A stretch of DNA of 64,000 bases, taken from positions 1-64,000 of the forward strand of contig JAQMWT010000534.1 in NCBI GenBank assembly GCA_029834535.1, written 5' to 3'. Positions 23,019 to 33,521 of this stretch are shown here, in pieces. The position numbers and the translations under genes are program-made. Position 1 is the stretch's first letter, and each line of letters starts with the position of its first letter. Origin of the DNA: Chrysophaeum taylorii. Taxonomy: Eukaryota > Sar > Pelagophyceae > Pelagomonadales > Pelagomonadaceae. The notes beneath the pieces are model-generated. The model was given only the letters and a program-made list of their open reading frames with translations, did not search any database and was not told where the DNA came from.

Positions 23019-23181
23019 GTTGCAGTGGTACAAGTGCTTGTCCTGTCTCCTTCGACGCAGGGACAGCACTTGACAGCGTCGGGTGACAGGCTTCTTGAGC
23101 GTGGGTGTAGTATGTTTCACGGAGAGATAGAGGAGGGGTGGTGGGGGAGGGGTCATGGAGAAAATGAAATTTTCTCTCTCT
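23019..23181 (-). repeat. Right LTR-like repeat
   Basis: Pairs with 20877-21160. If the gene is on the minus strand this is the 5' LTR. Confidence 0.5.
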
Positions 23182-23690
23182 AGGGTCTCACTATCGCTTT
23201 GCCTTCGTGCGGTGAAAATTTGGGCAGGTTATGTTTCAAACATACCTCGCAACTTTCGACAAGGTTTCAGCGTTCGGAATTCACTTCAGCAAGTGAACGT
23301 GAACCACTTCACCAGCAGCCACGCAAGTGAAGTGTGATTTGAAGTGAACACGTCGCCCTACGTGGTTTAAAATGAACCTTTGTGAAGTGAACGCCAGCGC
23401 CGACGGTCCCTGCCGCGCCCCGTCAGTTTTTTCCGTGCCCCCCGCGCGCTATTTTTGCCTCCTAGGTCTGGTGCTCTTAGATTCATTCGCGTTAAATTCG
23501 GGGCGAAGGAGGAGTTACTTACCGTGGATCAGTGTTTCTTACTTACTTTAGGCGATGTGAACGAAACGACGACCTCGGTATCTTCGTCTGGTTCTTCCTC
23601 ATCAACCTCCATCTCCAAAGAGTCTTCGGGGAAGGAATCATGGTGGTGTGTCCCGGCGTTTTTTGAAAAAACTCGGTCTCGTGTCACGCG
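23182..23690. other. Spacer with short GTGAA repeats
   Basis: Several GTGAA and AAGTGAAC words at 23288-23395 form a weak short tandem pattern. No gene can be supported. Confidence 0.35.
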
Positions 23691-26345
23691 AGGTCGTCCC
23701 TGTACTTAAAATCCGGGCCGCCGCCGCCACCGCCGCAATGAAGAATTTTTTTTTCATGCGCGCAGTATGCTGGCAACAACTTTGTCCGTGGCGGTCCGCG
23801 CCGAGCATGACCGTGTTTCTTTCCCTCGGTCAGGACTACTAGATTTCCAATGCTCAGGCAGCGCTCGCAGTAGTAGCTCTGCGCGCCGCCATGTGTACTA
23901 CCAATTGAAAAAACCCGTAAGAGGAGGAGGCTCTCGCCACGTCCGGAAAGAAGGAACCCATACTGCACAACCTTGGTGAGCGGTCGATACAGCTGTCCAA
24001 CGTCGAGCACAGCAGCCAGATCTGTGAAGCCATCTTTCTTTCCTCAAGCTCGGGATAATGCTCTTTCCAGTTGAGCGATCTCGAGAGCCTGATCCTGGAA
24101 TCGGGCATCTGGTTCTTCTCAGGCATAGCAAAAGAAGGCTATGCGTCGCCACGAATGTCGTCGTCCCGAGCGTCGTCGGGTGCGTCGAGTGCCGCCAAGA
24201 GACTGCGGGCAGGCGCAGGCTCGGAGGGCGGCGCAGACTCGGAGGAGGAAGTCTTTGCCTTTTCGTGGTGGAATGCAGTCCGTGCGTAAATCACATATCC
24301 TTCCTTGAGCAAGCAACTTCCTGGCCTGAGCTCTCTCTGACTGGACGACAGGTGCCGGTAGTTAATAGTCCGAAAGTCAAGAAGGAAGGCAATCAGCTCG
24401 CGATCGTTGAATTCGTAGTCGAAGTGACGCACGTAGTTGTTTTCATTATTCCGGCGAAAAAAACGACGCTCACATTCGAGAATAATAGCCCGTTCAAGAC
24501 AGATTTTTGCCGGTCTCGCTGAGGTCGTCAACATCGACAGTCTTACGTGGCATGGATTTCGCAGTTATTTATGTTCGGGAGATCAATGACTCTTCTAGCG
24601 TCCCAGCTCGCAGAGAGTCGATCATGTTGTGCCTGATCAATGCGGCGTACGCCCGCCCCCAGGTATAAGTGTTCATGTTGCACGAAAACAACGGGGTCAT
24701 TCGTTATAGCAATAAATCGCCTCGAATTCAGCCAACGCCACCCATTGTTCATTACTGATTTTGTCCAGGGTAGTCCAGTGTGGGTAGCCGTGTACAGTTT
24801 GAGCACGTTATGCATACGCAGCAAGGAACGAATAAGTTGGTATCGCGCCCGGAACCTCGTCTTAGTGAGGTCGAGCTCGAGCTTCGGCGATTTATTTCCC
24901 CGGCTGTAATGGCAAAAGCGCACGCAGATCCTTCAAACGTGTGCCGCCGTAAGAAAAGTACTTGGCTCCATCCATCCTGGGCACTGTTCAGCAGCTCCTG
25001 GCCTGCTCGGAATGGATTAATCACCTGCTTGCCTCTGGATCGTGTCGAGTCGCCACATGCCGCTGCCGAGATCTTTGAGATATATATCATGCATGTCACA
25101 CGCTTCGACCTCAACAAAAATTTCTTCAGCGACGCCAATTTGGGAGCCCGGTCTCGTGAACAATGGTTGCGGCCGCCAAATCGATATCGATTCTCGCACG
25201 CTCCGCGACCACAGAACGGAGCAGAGAAGCCGTGCCGGAATCGGTTCCGTCGTCAGCTGGAACGAGGCCCGCGCGGGAACACCGCCTCAACGCCACTCGA
25301 ATCGGGCCAGATGAAGGATAGGCCAATGGCCTGTCGCTTGAACTTCTTATCCTTGAGTGTCCCGCCGCCGTCATGCAGCACACACCTGGGGGGCGAATGG
25401 ATTGCCGAAAGCCGCTTCACAAATAACACTCCGTGCTTCAAGATTCGAACAACAAAACAACGATATTCGGCGTTGTTCCACCCATTCATCAAAAACAGCG
25501 CCTTTCGAGTCATGAACGGGCACTTGCCTTTCCCGCCACCGCCGCGGTAATACGCCGCATCAATTATTTGGTTGCGATGATCTTCGTCGTCAGTCAAAGG
25601 TGCGCTTGGGAAAAATCCGCTGCGACGCGTACGCGTAGTGCCGAGCCGAGAACGCCATCATCAGGGAAGAGTGCTTTTTTTGCCTGGGCATGGCCATGAA
25701 GTATCTCGTAATATCCGATATTTACCCTTCGAGGCTGCTGCCACAACGCCCTCGGCCGTCATCAAAAACGCCCTCCTTATCTTGGCCTGGCTTCTGTTTC
25801 TATAAGAGCTGTCAACACGTCCCAGCTCGTCGAATCCTCCTCCTCCGGATGCGCAGCCTTGAAGTGGGCCGGCCCCAAGAGGGCTTGGTCGTCTGTCTGC
25901 CACGTGCCTTTCTTTCTTGAAGTTTCTCGTCGCCTTCAGGCGCTCCCAGCACCGGAGACACACGCGCGTGCGTCGTCGCCTGGTCAAAAAACGCGGTGGT
26001 AAGGATAATGTTCCTTCTTCAGTCGACGCACGCACCTTGGAAAAAAAAACCTGGTTGTTGATCGTCCACTTTTGTTAAAGGGCGTGTTCCACGTCACAAC
26101 ATCGACATCGGCTCGTTCTTGTGAACTTCCTCCTTCTGTTAACACCGCGTTTAAATTCCTCGGGACCTTCGTGCCGACAAAAAAAGATCCAGCTATCGCG
26201 CGCGATAAAAGCACTTCTGCGAGGCCGTGTCGGTCCCCGTCAAGGGCTGCTGCTGCTTTATGGATGGCAAGTCAGCCAGCGGCTCTTCTCGGCATATGCG
26301 TTTGATAGACATCTGCAACAACGTCATCCGCGTCTGTCATAAACA
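23690..26345 (-). pseudogene. Large unassigned gene, frameshifted
   Basis: Reading leftwards, successive minus frames give coding-like pieces: LSRAIAGSFFVGTKVPRNLN (about 26200); VCLRCWERLKATRNFKKERH (25961, a CxxC); PFMTRKALFLMNGWNNAEYR and LFVKRLSAIHS (25520-25400); ARIDIDLAAATIVHETG; SKISAAACGDSTRS; TKTRFRARYQLIRSLLRMHN, WRWLNSRRFIAITNDPVVF and LYLGAGVRRIDQAQHDRL (24860-24600); ERRFFRRNNENNYVRHFDYE (24460); MPEKNQMPDSRIRLSRSLNW (24119); VGQLYRPLTKVVQYGFLLSG; YYCERCLSIGNLVVLTEGKK (about 23880). Together these would make a protein of roughly 700-800 residues. At least eight frame changes mean either a decayed gene or a gene with many small introns. I recognise no domain. Its first block is shared with E copy 3 near 61.0 kb. 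Confidence 0.45.
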
Positions 26346-28005
26346 TCGAGAACTAATAAGGCGCATATCCGAATGAATAATAATCTTGGGCGACGAAGAA
26401 AACAGCGCGGCAGTATCAGCGCTGTCTTGCTGCGCAGGCATTGTTTGCGGATGTTGTTCTGCGAGCGTTCGCATGTTGATGCGCGTGTGTATGGTGGTCA
26501 AACTTGGAGGAGGAGGCTCTGTGACCAAACTTGTAACATCGTTGATCAAAAAAAAACTTCGTAACCAAACTTGCGACGACGACGACCTTGTGATCAAACT
26601 TCAATTCGAGTAATCATCAAACTTGCACGTAATAATAAGTGACAAAACTTGTGTGGCTTTTTGTGATCAAAAACCTAATTCAATTTATATTGTGATCATC
26701 AAATTTCTTCGAACAATCACATCAAACTTGTCATATTTGAGAAGACTTGTACTGATGACTAGGCTTATGGTGTCAGCGATCTTCCGGGGCGAGGCTGTCG
26801 ACGTCTTGACATCCCTTCGCGCCGCAGCTTTTGTATTTGCCGACTTAAATTCTCGTAGTACAGTGCTCGACGGTGCAGCGGGAGATCTTGCGGCAGGGTG
26901 GGGTTGTCGAGATGCTCGAGGAGGAGGAGGAGGATAAGGAGGAGGAGGATAAGGAGGTGTTCACACTTACGGTCGTGCGAGTTGTTTATGCAGGCGTAGC
27001 GGCACGTGTTCGCGTTGCCGTTTTCCCATGATCAAGTTGGACAGCTAACTCCTCCGGATCGGGTACGCGACGGTGAGGAACTCCTGAACGTGGTCCTGTG
27101 CGGTCCCGCGCAAGTGTGGGACTACAATCAATCTTTGGGTGCTCCCTCCCTCCAGGAGCGTTGCCTCTCGCAGTTTCTTCTCGAGGGGGTCGTCGTCGAG
27201 TTTCGCGTTTTAACTCGACGACCCCGAGTCGATTATTATCAAAGACGCTCTCCCTCTCGGAGAGAAGATTTTGGGATGCAGAATGGGGTGATCCGTCCGT
27301 CTCGCGCAGACCATGTAATAAGTCTCGTGTCCACCGATGTCCGCTTGTTGCTGAAGAATGACGTACGACCACGGCAACACCACCGGTGGTGAGTCGCGGT
27401 TTGGGTGCCTTCTACGAACGATGGAAGGTACGAGAAAGAATAAATGGGCCCAGCCTAAATACGCCAAGCCGTGGGAAAAATCTGCTCTCGGGGCCGCGCC
27501 TCGCTGCCCGCTCTCCTTGCGCGTATCGTCGCCGCGCTGTCTGTCTTAGGATGGATCTCCTTCTAAGGCGCCCGGGTCATGGGGGGGTGCCCATGCCCAT
27601 GCCGCGCGTGTAACGCCACGGTAGTAGATTCTGCGTGGCTGCAGCACCTAGCTCTCGTTTTTACAGCATTATTTTCGCAAAACCAAAAGCGCCGCTCGCG
27701 CGCCCCCTTAAAAAAAAAGCCTCCTTCTTAAGTTTGATTTTAAAAGCCACAGTTTAATCAATACTGTGGAAGTCTGAGGAGTAGTGATCAAACTCTTGTT
27801 GACCAAACTTGCAAGAAGGTTATTAATTAAACCACTTGAAGGACTGATTGATCAAACTTGAGGCAACTTCGGAGGAGTGACCAAACTTAACTGATCAAAC
27901 TTCTATTGAAAGTGACCACACTCGCGAATTTTTCCTTAAACATAAATCAAAATCGAGCAAACTTGAAAGAAATTGACCAAACTTGACCGATCCCTATTAC
28001 TTATA
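26346..28005. mobile_element. Repeat family 'E', copy 2 (inverted relative to copy 1)
   Basis: Reverse complement of the 12.5-13.9 kb copy. CAAACTTG boxes cluster at 26493-26655 and 27780-27990. The core carries the VLTSLRAAAFVFADLNSRST reading on the plus strand (26797-26856) and the HETYYMVCARRTDHPIL reading on the minus strand (about 27330). A GGAGGA run at 26920-26960 is longer than in copy 1. The similarity extends left to about 26170 when compared with copy 3. Confidence 0.6.
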
Positions 28006-28020
28006 GTATACCCTGCCTGT

Positions 28021-28803
28021 TTATCCAGGCGGCGGATAGGCCACCTTGGGGTATGCGTCACGGTACTGGCTGGGGTCCACGCGGCAGAACCAGGCCATGT
28101 TTTTCGCGACCCGGTTGCCGTGCTTGCCGGCGGCGATGTTATCGTTCTCTTTCAAGCGGCCGCAGCGTCGGCATCTGAGGTCCTTGCGTATGTTGGTTTC
28201 GTGCTGATCCGGCTCGCGCGGGATGGGTTTGGAGATAGACTGAGTTGGCGGACCTCCAAGGGCCGGGTCGAAGGGTGGTGGGTAGATACCTTGAACGTCT
28301 GGAACGAGGACTCTGCCCGCTTGCGGGCACTGTGGTGCCTCGCTCGGTGGGGGCGGAGCGGGAGCGCTAGACGCGAGCTCAGGAGCGACCCGATTCCGAA
28401 CGAGAGGCAACGGACCAGTCGGTTCGCGGAAGGCGTCGCTCCCCTCGCGCTGCGACTCGCGGAAGTGTTCCTGGAGAACAACGATTTCGTCGCGGATAGT
28501 CGACGTCGCATCAGGTGCTGAGCCTGCAATTGTAGAGGTGATGTTAATCGCGGGCAAGAAGTGCTTCTTGTTGTATATTGCCGCAGGAGACTCGCCGTCT
28601 TCTGAAGACGCCAGAAGAAAAAAAAACTCTTCAGACACTAGAGGCTTGCAAACATGGGTCTCCCACCACTCGGCGAAATCGGGAAAGTCAACCGAGTCTC
28701 GGGCCTTCCCACCCGTCGAGGTCTTCTTCAAGAATCGGCGGTAGTTCTCACGAAAGAGAGCGCGTTCCTCTTTGGTCGACACGCGCGTCGTCGTCGGAAT
28801 CAT
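28021..28803 (-). CDS. Intact 260-residue protein with C-terminal CxxC-H-C cluster
   Basis: One uninterrupted frame from the ATG at 28803 to the TAA at 28021. An in-frame TAG lies about 20 bases upstream of the ATG, which supports the start. Residues 1-110 are charged and probably helical (KEERALFRENYRRFLKK, FPDFAEWWETHV). Residues 108-130 contain DEIVVLQEHFRESQRE. Residues 140-200 are Pro-rich. Near 210-240 a CRRCG..H..C pattern (C-x2-C-x13-H-x11-C) could bind zinc. I recognise no family. The intact frame stands out among the degraded neighbours: it is either a host gene or the gene of a young element. A short ORF just upstream may belong to it. Confidence 0.6.
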   Translation of the reverse strand: MIPTTTRVSTKEERALFRENYRRFLKKTSTGGKARDSVDFPDFAEWWETHVCKPLVSEEFFFLLASSEDGESPAAIYNKKHFLPAINITSTIAGSAPDATSTIRDEIVVLQEHFRESQREGSDAFREPTGPLPLVRNRVAPELASSAPAPPPPSEAPQCPQAGRVLVPDVQGIYPPPFDPALGGPPTQSISKPIPREPDQHETNIRKDLRCRRCGRLKENDNIAAGKHGNRVAKNMAWFCRVDPSQYRDAYPKVAYPPPG

Positions 28804-28810
28804 CGAACCC

Positions 28811-28996
28811 TCAGAGCCAGCGGGCTACTCGCTCGGCCGCGTTGCGCGCCTCCTCCGCGGCCCAGTCTCGTGCATCTTTTGCGTGGTTGCTTGTCCTTCG
28901 ATTTTCCCATCGTAAATCGGCTGGTGTAAGCGAGAGTTCGATGTCTTCGGGGAACCTGCGACTGTGCGTGGGCGGCCAAGCACGGCGACCAAGCAC
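28811..28996 (-). CDS. Short ORF upstream of the 28.0 kb gene
   Basis: 61 codons ending RNAAERVARWL, with a helical, Ala/Glu/Arg-rich C-terminal half, stopping 8 bases before the ATG of the next gene. An overlapping frame starts MGKSKDKQPRKR at 28908. Either could be a first exon. Weak on its own. Confidence 0.25.
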   Translation of the reverse strand: MLGRRAWPPTHSRRFPEDIELSLTPADLRWENRRTSNHAKDARDWAAEEARNAAERVARWL

Positions 28997-29059
28997 TCAA
29001 CCGGCTGCGCACCGCGCGTTAAGGCTGTTGCGCCGCCGCCAGCAGCGTTTCTGATTTAA

Positions 29060-29745
29060 AAGGCTCTGAAGGGTTCTGATTAGACAATCAAAAAAATCCA
29101 CACCGAACTCGACCTCTCATTACGTAAGAGACTAAGCAAAGAAGGGTTAGGGTCACTATTCTAGGGTTTAGGAGTAAACTCAAAGGTGAGCGAAGATCAA
29201 AGCAGCTTAGATTGGCGGGGGTGAGAGCGTCGAGCGGAAATGAGAGTGGGGATGGGAGGGTGTAAGGGGTTTAAGGTGTGTAGTCTAGTGTCAGGAGCAC
29301 TGAACCCTTCTTTACTTCATGCCCGCTATCATATCGAGAGTGCCTCCAGCCCTTCGATCCTGGTCCAGTTCGGCCTTTGCTTGCTCTCGCACCAGGTCCA
29401 AGTGGATCGCGCGACATGCAATTCTCCACCTCGACGAAATCAATTACCAAGAATGGTGAGTATTTAACCACCATCCTCCCGTCCGCAATACTTCAGTGAC
29501 ATCAACCTTGACCCTTACCCTCTTGTTCTCTACTACCGCCTGTCATATGAAACACAACACTCCACACCATCTAGAAGATCAACCACACCATCTCGTGGAA
29601 GATTCCACTTCCTCGAAAATACGACGTACCACCGCGCCTTCAAGTTGTTGTTATAATTATCGCAACCATCATCATGTAGGCTCGAGGAGCCGGGAGAATA
29701 AACAAACGCGGAAGGGAAGAAGATGACAACGACGTCTTTGGAATC
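29060..29745. other. Spacer with a copy of the Helitron-tail block
   Basis: 29165-29250 repeats the GTTTAGGAGTAAACTCAAAGG .. GCAGCTTAGATTGGCGGGGG block that occurs in the Helitron tails (2.7, 40.65, 41.71 kb). The rest has no gene. The block forms an inverted pair with 33522-33542. Confidence 0.6.
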
Positions 29746-29747
29746 AA

Positions 29748-32435
29748 TTATAACGCTGGTGCTGATAGCATTATTTGCAGCCTGCCCCGGAGATAAGAGT
29801 CCTGTTCTAGCTCGCCGTCGAGGGATTCCCACTCGAAGAACGAAATGTGGGCTACGTCCCAGCCAAGCCGCCGTAGCAGTCGGGACTTGAATCGCGTAGC
29901 CCCGTTCACAACCCTCGTTCTCTTGAGGTAGTGGTGTGGCCCGTCGACTTCGACCGCGCGCTTGGTGTCAGGTTGAGCCATGTCAAGCGACAATCCCTCT
30001 TCGGTCACGTGCTCGAAGACGTGCATCCAGCCAACCCGGTCGAGCGCGGTCGCAACATCGCGTTGCAGTTGGGACGGTGATGGGTCCTGACGTTGATACG
30101 CTTCCTGAAGCATCTGCTCGTGTTTTGACAGCGGGGAGCACCGGTCGGGCCACACGAGGTGAACGTGCAGCGAAGTAAGGTGCAGCTGAGACAGTTCAAG
30201 ATCATCGAGGGCGTCGAGATCTGTGACAGCGAAGTAGGCGAGCTCGGCGAAAAATTCGAAGTCCTTTGTCCAGTCAACGCAGGCGAATGCCCACGCCGTG
30301 TTGGCGAGGGCCTGCGGATCGAACTCCCCAAGCCGCGATGAAGCCGCGCCCGCGATCGCCGCAAAAAGCTGAGGTGCCTCGATGCCCGCCGTCGCGAAGG
30401 CCCACGCCGTATTGGCGAGACTCTGCGGTTTGAACTCGCCAAGCCGCGATGAAAGCCGCATCGACGATCGCCGCGAAGAGCTCAGATGCCTCGATGCGCG
30501 CCGTCGCGAAGGCCCACGCTGTGTTGGCAAGCCCCTGAGGACCGAACTCGCCAAGCCGCGATGAAGCCGCATCGACGATCGCCGCGAAGAGCTCAGATGC
30601 CTCGATGCGCGTCGTCGCGAAGGCCCACGCTGTGTTGGCAAGCCCCCGAGGACCGAACTCGCCAAGCCGCGATGAAGCCGCGCCGGCGATGGCCGCGAAG
30701 AGCTCAGGTGCCTCGATGCGCGCCGTCGCGAAGGCCCACGCCGTGTTGGCGAGGTCCTGCGGATTGAATTCGCCAAGGCGCGATGAAGCCGTGCTGGCGA
30801 TCGCGTCGAAGAGCTCAGGTGCTTCGATACGCGCCGTCGCGAAGGCCCACGCCGTGTTGGCGAGCTCCTGCGGATTGAACTCGCCAAGCCGCGATAAAGC
30901 CGCGTCGGCGATCGCCGCGAAGAGCTGAGGTGCCTCGATGCCCGCCGTCGCGAAGGCCCACGCCGTATTGACGAGGTTCTGCGAGTTGAACTCGCCCAGC
31001 CACGAGAGGACCGCGTCAGCGATTGCCGCGAAGAGCTGCGGTGCCTCGATGCCCGCATTTGCGAAGGCCCACGCCGTATTGGCCAGGTTCTGCGGATTGA
31101 ACTCGCCTAGCCGCGAAGGAGCCGCGTCGGCGATCGCCGCGAAGAGCTGAGGTGCCTCGATGCCCGCCGTCGCGAAGGCCCACGCCGTGTTGGAGAGGTT
31201 CTGCGAGTTGAACTCGCCCAGCCGCGATGAAGCCGCGTCGGCGATCGCTGCGAAGAGCTGAGGTGCCTCGATGCCCGCCGTCGCGAAGGCCCACGCCGTA
31301 TTGGCCAGGTTCTGCGGATTGAACTCGCCTAGCCGCGAAGGAGCCACGTTGGCGATCGCCGCGAAGAGCTGAGGTGCCTCGATGCCCGCCGTCGCGAAGG
31401 CCCACGCCGTGTTGGCGAGGCCCTGCGGATTGAACTCGCCCAGCCGCGAAGGAGCCGCGTCGGCGATCGCCGCGAAGAGCTGCGGTGCCTCGATGCCCGC
31501 CGTCGCGAAGGCCCAGGCCGTATTGGCGAGGTTCTGTGGATTGAACTCGCCCAGCCGCGAAGGAGCCGCGTCGGCGATCGCCGCGAAGAGCTGCGGTGCC
31601 TCGATGCCCGCCGTCGCGAAGGCCCAAGCCACGTTGGCGAGCTCCTGCGGGTTGAACTCATTAACACGGCGCCGACAAGCGTCTGCGAGGGCCATCACAC
31701 GGCGATCGCGACGCACGTCGCGGTTTTGGCCTCCAAACTTGGCAACACGGTGCGCGGCAGTCGACAAGTTCCGAGCGCTAAATTTGTCGCCTTGAGCCGC
31801 GAAGAGTGAAAGTATCGTCTCGGGAGTCGCACTGCGGTCCGTCATCTGCTTTCCCCACTGTATTTGCTGCCATCGCGGTGCCTTGGTACTACTGGTGGTT
31901 CGCACGTGGCTCGCGTCGGCGCCGCGACGGTCGTAGTGGTGGGCGTCGCCGCGGCGCTGCATCTCACCCCCATGTCGCCTCGGTGACTCCGAACAGCGTA
32001 CGTCTCGACCGTCGCGCCGCCAGTTGTTGTTGTTCTGAGGGTCAGGCAGTCGTCGCCTTGGCGACCGAGAACGGTGCAAGTCTCGACCGTCGAGCCGCCA
32101 GTTGTTCTTCGCGTGGTCATGGATTCGTCGAATCGGCGAACGGCCCCGGTGTCGATCGGCGCGCGGCCGGACGTCATTCCCTCGATCAGCATCATGATCG
32201 GCGTGCCGCCGCCCGTCTTGCCCTCGATCACCATTGTTGGCCACCTTTCTTCGCGCTCGTAGGTTGAAGGCGAGCGCCGCCAACGAGTTGATGGCGAGTC
32301 CCCTCCTCGAGGACGGCTATCATCGATGCTCCACGGGCGCCAGTCGGCCACCTGTCGACGGCGCGGCCTTCGCTCGTCGACGGGCCACCCCCGATCCTCG
32401 TCGTTGCGCCTTCGTTTATTACGGTGCGCTTCCAT
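29748..32435 (-). pseudogene. RAP-domain HPR-repeat protein with 12 repeats, frameshifted
   Basis: From the ATG at 32435 the N-terminus matches the two large RAP genes (MEAHRNKRRRNDEDRGW). A frame change around 32.2 kb moves to the frame that starts at 32283 and carries RHRGRSPIRRIHDHAKNN, GDKFSARNLSTAAHRVAKF and the repeats. Twelve 37-residue repeats follow (about 31640-30285). Repeat 11 is broken by one extra A at 30452-30454 (GATGAAAGCC for GATGAAGCC), after which the remaining repeats and a complete RAP domain (RAVEVDGPHHYLKRTRV, RFKSRLLRRLGWDVAHISF) continue in the other frame to the stop at 29748. Two indels make this copy a recent pseudogene unless the errors are in the sequence. Confidence 0.88.
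30285..31640 (-). repeat. 111-bp tandem array encoding HPR repeats (12 units)
   Basis: Units of 111 bp, each coding one 37-residue repeat. Most units are of the AGIEAPQLF type rather than the ARIEAPELF type. The PQ-x-LAN position reads N G N N N N E D G G S A. Confidence 0.92.
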
Positions 32436-32502
32436 CGCGACCCCGCACTGAGGTCCGTTTGAACAGGCCAACGGTCACAGTTTCGGGGCTGCAAAACTTT
32501 TA

Positions 32503-33360
32503 ACCCTAATAATCCTTAGCCGCAGCAATCCTGAAACCCTGCATGTCAAATTCTATTGACAGTTTTGTGCGCCGACGACAAGCTCTCCACCACCGCGTGG
32601 GTGGCTTCCTGGCCTTCGCGATATATCTGGCATTCTCGAACAGCGACTTCCCGCCGGATGTCGTTGTGGCAACTTCCTCCTCGGGCTGCCGTCGCCGGCC
32701 TGCGCACCGCTGTCCGGGTGTGGCATTCTTGGCGACAACCAGGGGGTTCTCGACCCGTACGGCAACGTCTTGCTCACGGACAACAACTGCACCCGAGCTC
32801 GGTCCTGCGCGCACGACTCGGTGCTTTACGTGTTGAGTAGCCTCATGCACGAGGGGCACACGGTCGAGCGCCTTGGGGCTTGTTTTGGAATTGTGTCCCA
32901 CCCCTCGCCCGGCGTGCTTTCCGTTCCTTCGCGTCCACGTCAAGGGTGGGTTCCTGACATTTCTATCGCGGAGCCACCGGGAACGCCTACTCCGGACTGT
33001 CTCCGCCGAGAGCAAAACGATCTGCGCGTCGCGGTAACTGACCACTAACGTCGATCTCGGCACCCCGAGCCTGGGGGTCGACCCGGCAGCTTCGCCCGCC
33101 TGGCGGAGTTTGGACCCCGATTGCTGGGGTTTGTTGTTGTTGTTGGCAATTAATTTCGCGGAGTGTAGTGACAACCTACATGGCCTTTTTTCTCCACCGT
33201 GTTGTCCGTCAAATTGGGATCAACACTAGGGTGCTCCTTCCCTCGCCGCAGCCACGGCGGCTCAGTCTACCGGCGTCTCTCCATCACGGTGCACCGTGAA
33301 CGTCTCCTCCTAGCGGGCCTCCAGTATGTCGAAGGCGGTGCAGCCACCCCATTACGCGCA
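32503..33360 (+). repeat. Cassette repeat, copy 2
   Basis: Same cassette as 18.4-19.3 kb. The ARSCAHDSVLYVLSSLMHEG reading is present near 32803, with frame changes on both sides. It begins 65 bases from the start codon of the 12-repeat RAP gene, which is transcribed away from it. Confidence 0.8.
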
Positions 33361-33521
33361 GGCATCTTCCAGGGAGCGCCAAGATGCGTCTCCCGGCCGC
33401 CGGGTCCCCGCACCGGCGCCCGGACGGTTAGGCTCGCGCTTGGCCGTCCCCTGTAATCGCCGGATTGCGTCAACGTCCTTCCTTCTACTCACCATGCTCT
33501 TTTATTCAGCTCACGCTCCGC

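Larger units (their letters stand above)
20877..23181 (-). mobile_element. Small LTR-type element with gag-like gene only
   Basis: Direct repeats flank a minus-strand gene. The left copy starts AGTTGCAGTGGTAGAAGTGC (about 20878) and the right copy AGTTGCAGTGGTACAAGTGC (about 23019). Both then share CTGTCTCCTTCGACGCAGGG, GACAGGCTTCTTGAGCGTG-type sequence, a GAGAGATAGAG tract and GGTCATGGAGAAAATGAAAT before they diverge. The left repeat is longer because of G-rich insertion. No RT or integrase lies between them. This fits a non-autonomous LTR element. Target-site duplications were not resolved. Confidence 0.5.
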
